Source: an uncultured Lachnospiraceae bacterium (GTDB lineage Bacteria > Bacillota > Clostridia > Lachnospirales > Lachnospiraceae). Taken from it: DNA of 8,388 nt. Below the pieces are notes generated by a model. It worked only from the letters and a program-made list of their open reading frames with translations. It was not told where the DNA came from and made no database searches. The stretch spans positions 1-8,388 of the forward strand of contig CAJUSQ010000123.1 of the NCBI GenBank assembly GCA_910588885.1, in the 5' to 3' direction. The position numbers and the translations under genes were made by a program. Positions 6,488 to 8,388 of the stretch are shown here, one piece after another (positions within the stretch are counted from its first letter, which is position 1; each line of letters starts with the position of its first letter).

Positions 6488-7525
6488 ATGAATAGCAGAG
6501 AACGTTTTTTTGCAACCATTCAAAGAGAGCCGGTAGACCGTCCCGCCGCCTGGCTGGGAATGCCGGATATCAAGGCCCAGCCTGCTTTATTTGAGCATTA
6601 CGGTGTAAAGAGTATGCATGAATTGAAGCTGGCGGTGGGAGACGATTTCTATGCCATTGAGGTGCCGTATAAGTCCCCCACGGCAAGCGCCATCTATGCG
6701 GCTTTTGACTGGTACATGGACGGGGATGTGGACACCGAGGACCGTACCCTGACGGCGGACGGCTGCTTTAAGGATGCGGAAGAGCCGGAAGATCTGGATT
6801 TCTTTGAATGGCCGGATCCGGAGAAATACATTGATGTGGAGGAATGCCGCCGCCGGGTGGAGGCTGCTCCGGAGGATAAGGTACGCATGGCCATGTGCTG
6901 GTCGGCCCATTTCCAGGACACCTGTGCGTCCTTCGGGATGGAAACGGCATTGATGAACATGCTTTCCAATCCGGAAATCTATGAAGCCGTGGACGAGAAG
7001 ATTGTAAAATTTTATTTAAGGGCCAATGAGATTTTCTTTGAAGCCACCAAGGGCAAGCTGGATGCCGTATTAATCGGAAATGATATGGGGAGCCAGCGGG
7101 GGCTGATGCTGTCGCCCCAGTGCGTCCGGGACTTCATTATCCCAGGCTGCAAGCAGCTGGTAGACCAGGCCCACTCTTATGGGTTAAAGGTGATTTATCA
7201 TTCCTGCGGCTCCATTGCCGAAGTAATTCCGGATTTGATCAAAGCAGGGGTAGACGTGGTACATCCCATTCAGGCATTGGCAGCAGGGATGGAGCCCCAG
7301 GGACTGAAGGAGAAGTTCGGGACCCAGGTGGCCTTCTGCGGCGGTGTGGATACCCAGGACCTTCTGGTAAACGGGACGCCGGAACAGGTGCGGGCCAAGG
7401 TGAAGGAGCTGCGTACCATCTTCCCCACGGGCCTGGTGATTTCTCCCAGCCATGAGGCGATTATGGAGGATGTGCCCCCTGCAAATATCCATGCACTGTT
7501 TGAAGAGGCACAGAAGGTTTATTAA
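6488..7525 (+). CDS. Uroporphyrinogen decarboxylase-family protein, methyltransferase-like
   Basis: This 345-residue protein has the UroD TIM-barrel fold pattern: N-terminal RERFFATIQREPVDRPAAW (4-22), LIGNDMGSQRGLMLSP in the middle, and IYHSCGS and FCGGVD near the C-terminus. It lacks the RQAGRYLPE motif of true HemE, so a haem-pathway role is unlikely. H238-x-C240 and C284 match the His-x-Cys...Cys zinc ligands of corrinoid-dependent methyltransferases such as MtaA and MtbA, which suggests methyl transfer from or to a small molecule; no corrinoid protein is in the window. The ATG at 6488 was chosen because AGGAGA (6475-6480) precedes it by 7 nt; an ATG at 6446 lies too close to the predicted transcription start. 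It is the first gene of an operon driven by the promoter at 6406-6434 and probably controlled by the divergent LacI-SBP regulator. The real substrate is unknown. Confidence 0.85.
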   Translation: MNSRERFFATIQREPVDRPAAWLGMPDIKAQPALFEHYGVKSMHELKLAVGDDFYAIEVPYKSPTASAIYAAFDWYMDGDVDTEDRTLTADGCFKDAEEPEDLDFFEWPDPEKYIDVEECRRRVEAAPEDKVRMAMCWSAHFQDTCASFGMETALMNMLSNPEIYEAVDEKIVKFYLRANEIFFEATKGKLDAVLIGNDMGSQRGLMLSPQCVRDFIIPGCKQLVDQAHSYGLKVIYHSCGSIAEVIPDLIKAGVDVVHPIQALAAGMEPQGLKEKFGTQVAFCGGVDTQDLLVNGTPEQVRAKVKELRTIFPTGLVISPSHEAIMEDVPPANIHALFEEAQKVY

Positions 7526-7577
7526 GATGTTTGAAGAGGCGCAGAAGGTTTATTAAGACGTTTGAAGAGATAGAAGG
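7497..7577 (+). repeat. 31-bp tandem duplication of the UroD-like gene's 3' end
   Basis: Unit 1 (7497-7527) contains the last codons and the TAA of the UroD-like gene. Unit 2 (7528-7558) repeats it with a single change (A to G at 7541). A decayed third copy spans about 7559-7577 with a 2-nt deletion, and a fourth trace may start near 7585. Unit 2 also carries a nine-codon frame, MFEEAQKVY, at 7527-7556, starting one base after the gene's stop and repeating its last eight residues. Confidence 0.9.
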
Positions 7578-7651
7578 GTTCAGGCGTTTGGAAAAGTACA
7601 CATGATACGGCGGCAAGGCGATTGACGCCGGTTCGGGAAAGGGGAATTTGG

Positions 7652-7975
7652 ATGGCAGTTAGACGATTTGGGGAAATGATTAAGGTGAAGGATTTAGAGG
7701 CGTATGCAAAATGGCATGCCAACCCGATGCCCGGGGTAAACGAAATGATTAAGGAGTGCCATTTGAAAAATTATTCCATCTACAGCAGAGGGGAATATCT
7801 GTTCGCCTACTACGAGTATGACGGAGACGATTTTGAGGCGGATATGGCCAAGATGGCGGCAGACCCCAACACCCAGGCTTGGTGGGATGTGGTGAAGCCT
7901 TTGATGCAGCCTTTGGAGGACCGGGAGGAAGGCGAATTCTGGTCCGGTATGAAGGAGATTTATCATCTGGATTAA
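7652..7975 (+). CDS. rhaM: L-rhamnose mutarotase-family protein
   Basis: This 107-residue protein matches the RhaM/YiiL family (DUF718), small cytoplasmic enzymes that interconvert alpha and beta anomers of L-rhamnose. Y18 and H22 fall at the same positions as in E. coli RhaM, where His22 is catalytic. Other family marks are NYSIY (40-44), LFAYYEY (50-56), a Trp pair WW (77-78) and the C-terminal KEIYHLD. The length is close to the usual 104. AAAGGGG (7638-7644) lies 7 nt before the ATG at 7652; a TTG at 7622 would only add an unrelated leader. It follows the UroD-like gene by 126 nt without an evident new promoter, so it is probably in the same operon. The gene supports a rhamnose-like sugar as the transporter's cargo, but the family also serves other sugars, so the exact substrate is inferred. 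Confidence 0.86.
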   Translation: MAVRRFGEMIKVKDLEAYAKWHANPMPGVNEMIKECHLKNYSIYSRGEYLFAYYEYDGDDFEADMAKMAADPNTQAWWDVVKPLMQPLEDREEGEFWSGMKEIYHLD

Positions 7976-8000
7976 CGGCATTTTACAGGGGCCCGGGAGC

Positions 8001-8028
8001 GGAATGCACCGGGCGCCTGGTGCATTTC
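8001..8028 (+). promoter_or_regulatory. GC-rich hairpin downstream of the mutarotase gene
   Basis: AATGCACC (8003-8010) pairs with GGTGCATT (8019-8026). The stem extends inward through G·T and G-C pairs to a GCGC loop and outward by two pairs. It is followed by TTTCGTTTGG, too broken a T run for a strong terminator, so it may be a weak terminator or an mRNA-stabilising element. A second possible stem lies at 8053-8058 / 8073-8078 (CCGGAC / GTCCGG). Confidence 0.45.
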
Positions 8029-8113
8029 GTTTGGGAAGCAGAAGTTGGCAGTCCGGACAGGGCGTGACTGTGGTCCGGGCATAGCAAGAATTACAGATTG
8101 GGAGGTTTTTCAT

Positions 8114-8388
8114 ATGGCAGAACATGGAACAATTCGGATTCCGGACGGGGAATATCAGGAACGGGCAAAACGGGCGGCGGAGATTCTGCGCCGGGAAGGG
8201 CTGGACGCGCTGATTGTGAATTCCAATGAAGCGGATTATGCGAATGCCCGGTATTTTTCGGGCTTCTGGCCCTTGTTTGAGCGGTGCGGCGTGGCGATTG
8301 CACCCACCGGGGAAGCCGCGCTGATGGTAGGGCCGGAAAGCAGGGAATTTGCAGCGGACAGGTCCCGGATTGAGAAGATTTTTGTATT
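8114..8388 (+). CDS. M24-family peptidase/creatinase-like protein, N-terminal part, partial
   Basis: Ninety-one codons are visible before the window ends. They resemble the creatinase N-terminal domain that precedes the pita-bread catalytic domain of Xaa-Pro aminopeptidases and creatinases: an amphipathic helix (EYQERAKRAAEILRREG, 13-29), then GLDALIVNS (29-37), ARYFSGF (45-51) and a beta-strand region VAIAPTGEAALMVGP (60-74). The metal ligands would lie downstream, so activity cannot be judged. GGGAGG just before TTTTTCAT sets the ATG at 8114. It is separated from the mutarotase gene by 138 nt that hold one or two hairpins, and it probably belongs to the same operon. In sugar clusters such proteins are often not general peptidases; a hydrolase on a small amide or guanidino substrate is possible but unproven. 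Confidence 0.75.
   Translation, partial: MAEHGTIRIPDGEYQERAKRAAEILRREGLDALIVNSNEADYANARYFSGFWPLFERCGVAIAPTGEAALMVGPESREFAADRSRIEKIFV

Noticed and set aside
6488..7525. True HemE (haem synthesis)
   Set aside because: The RQAGRYLPE motif is absent and the His-x-Cys...Cys pattern and operon context fit the methyltransferase-like branch better.

Overview
The window looks like a carbohydrate-use locus from a gut-type Firmicute, most likely a Lachnospiraceae / Clostridium cluster XIVa relative. The reasons are strong AGGAGG-type ribosome binding sites before almost every gene, roughly even GC content, short intergenic gaps, and the gene families present: a CUT2 sugar ABC transporter, a LacI regulator, a UroD-like protein and a mutarotase. 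The genus assignment is inference; nothing in the window fixes it.

Layout. Positions 1-3911 (+) hold a sugar ABC importer of the RhaS-T-P-Q / AI-2 type: the last 80 residues of the periplasmic-type binding protein, a 121-nt spacer with two hairpins, a double-domain ATPase, and two different permeases. A hairpin terminator at 3942-3990 ends this operon. It is followed by a short array of imperfect 17-bp repeats (4025-4076) that resembles the end of a mobile element. Positions 4064-6316 (-) encode a 750-residue fusion: a LacI-type DNA-binding domain, a LacI-type effector core, and a complete MalE-like (SBP family 1) binding domain, with no signal peptide. Positions 6317-6487 form a divergent control region with a near-consensus promoter whose -35 box lies inside a perfect 17-bp palindrome, plus a second CG-centred LacI-like site about three helical turns away. 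From 6488 (+) a second operon begins: a UroD-family protein with methyltransferase-type zinc ligands, a 31-bp tandem duplication at its 3' end, an L-rhamnose mutarotase-family protein, and the start of an M24-type (creatinase / Xaa-Pro peptidase-like) gene that runs off the window.

How it may work (inference): the transporter brings in a sugar or glycoside, possibly rhamnose-like. The fusion regulator senses ligand in the cytoplasm and represses the divergent operon by covering its -35 box. The mutarotase interconverts anomers of the imported sugar. The UroD-like and M24-like proteins act on a non-sugar part or modification. No isomerase, kinase or aldolase is visible, so the pathway is incomplete here.

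The most unusual items are the LacI-SBP fusion regulator, its compact divergent operator region, the enzyme combination it probably controls, and the repeat array beside its stop codon.
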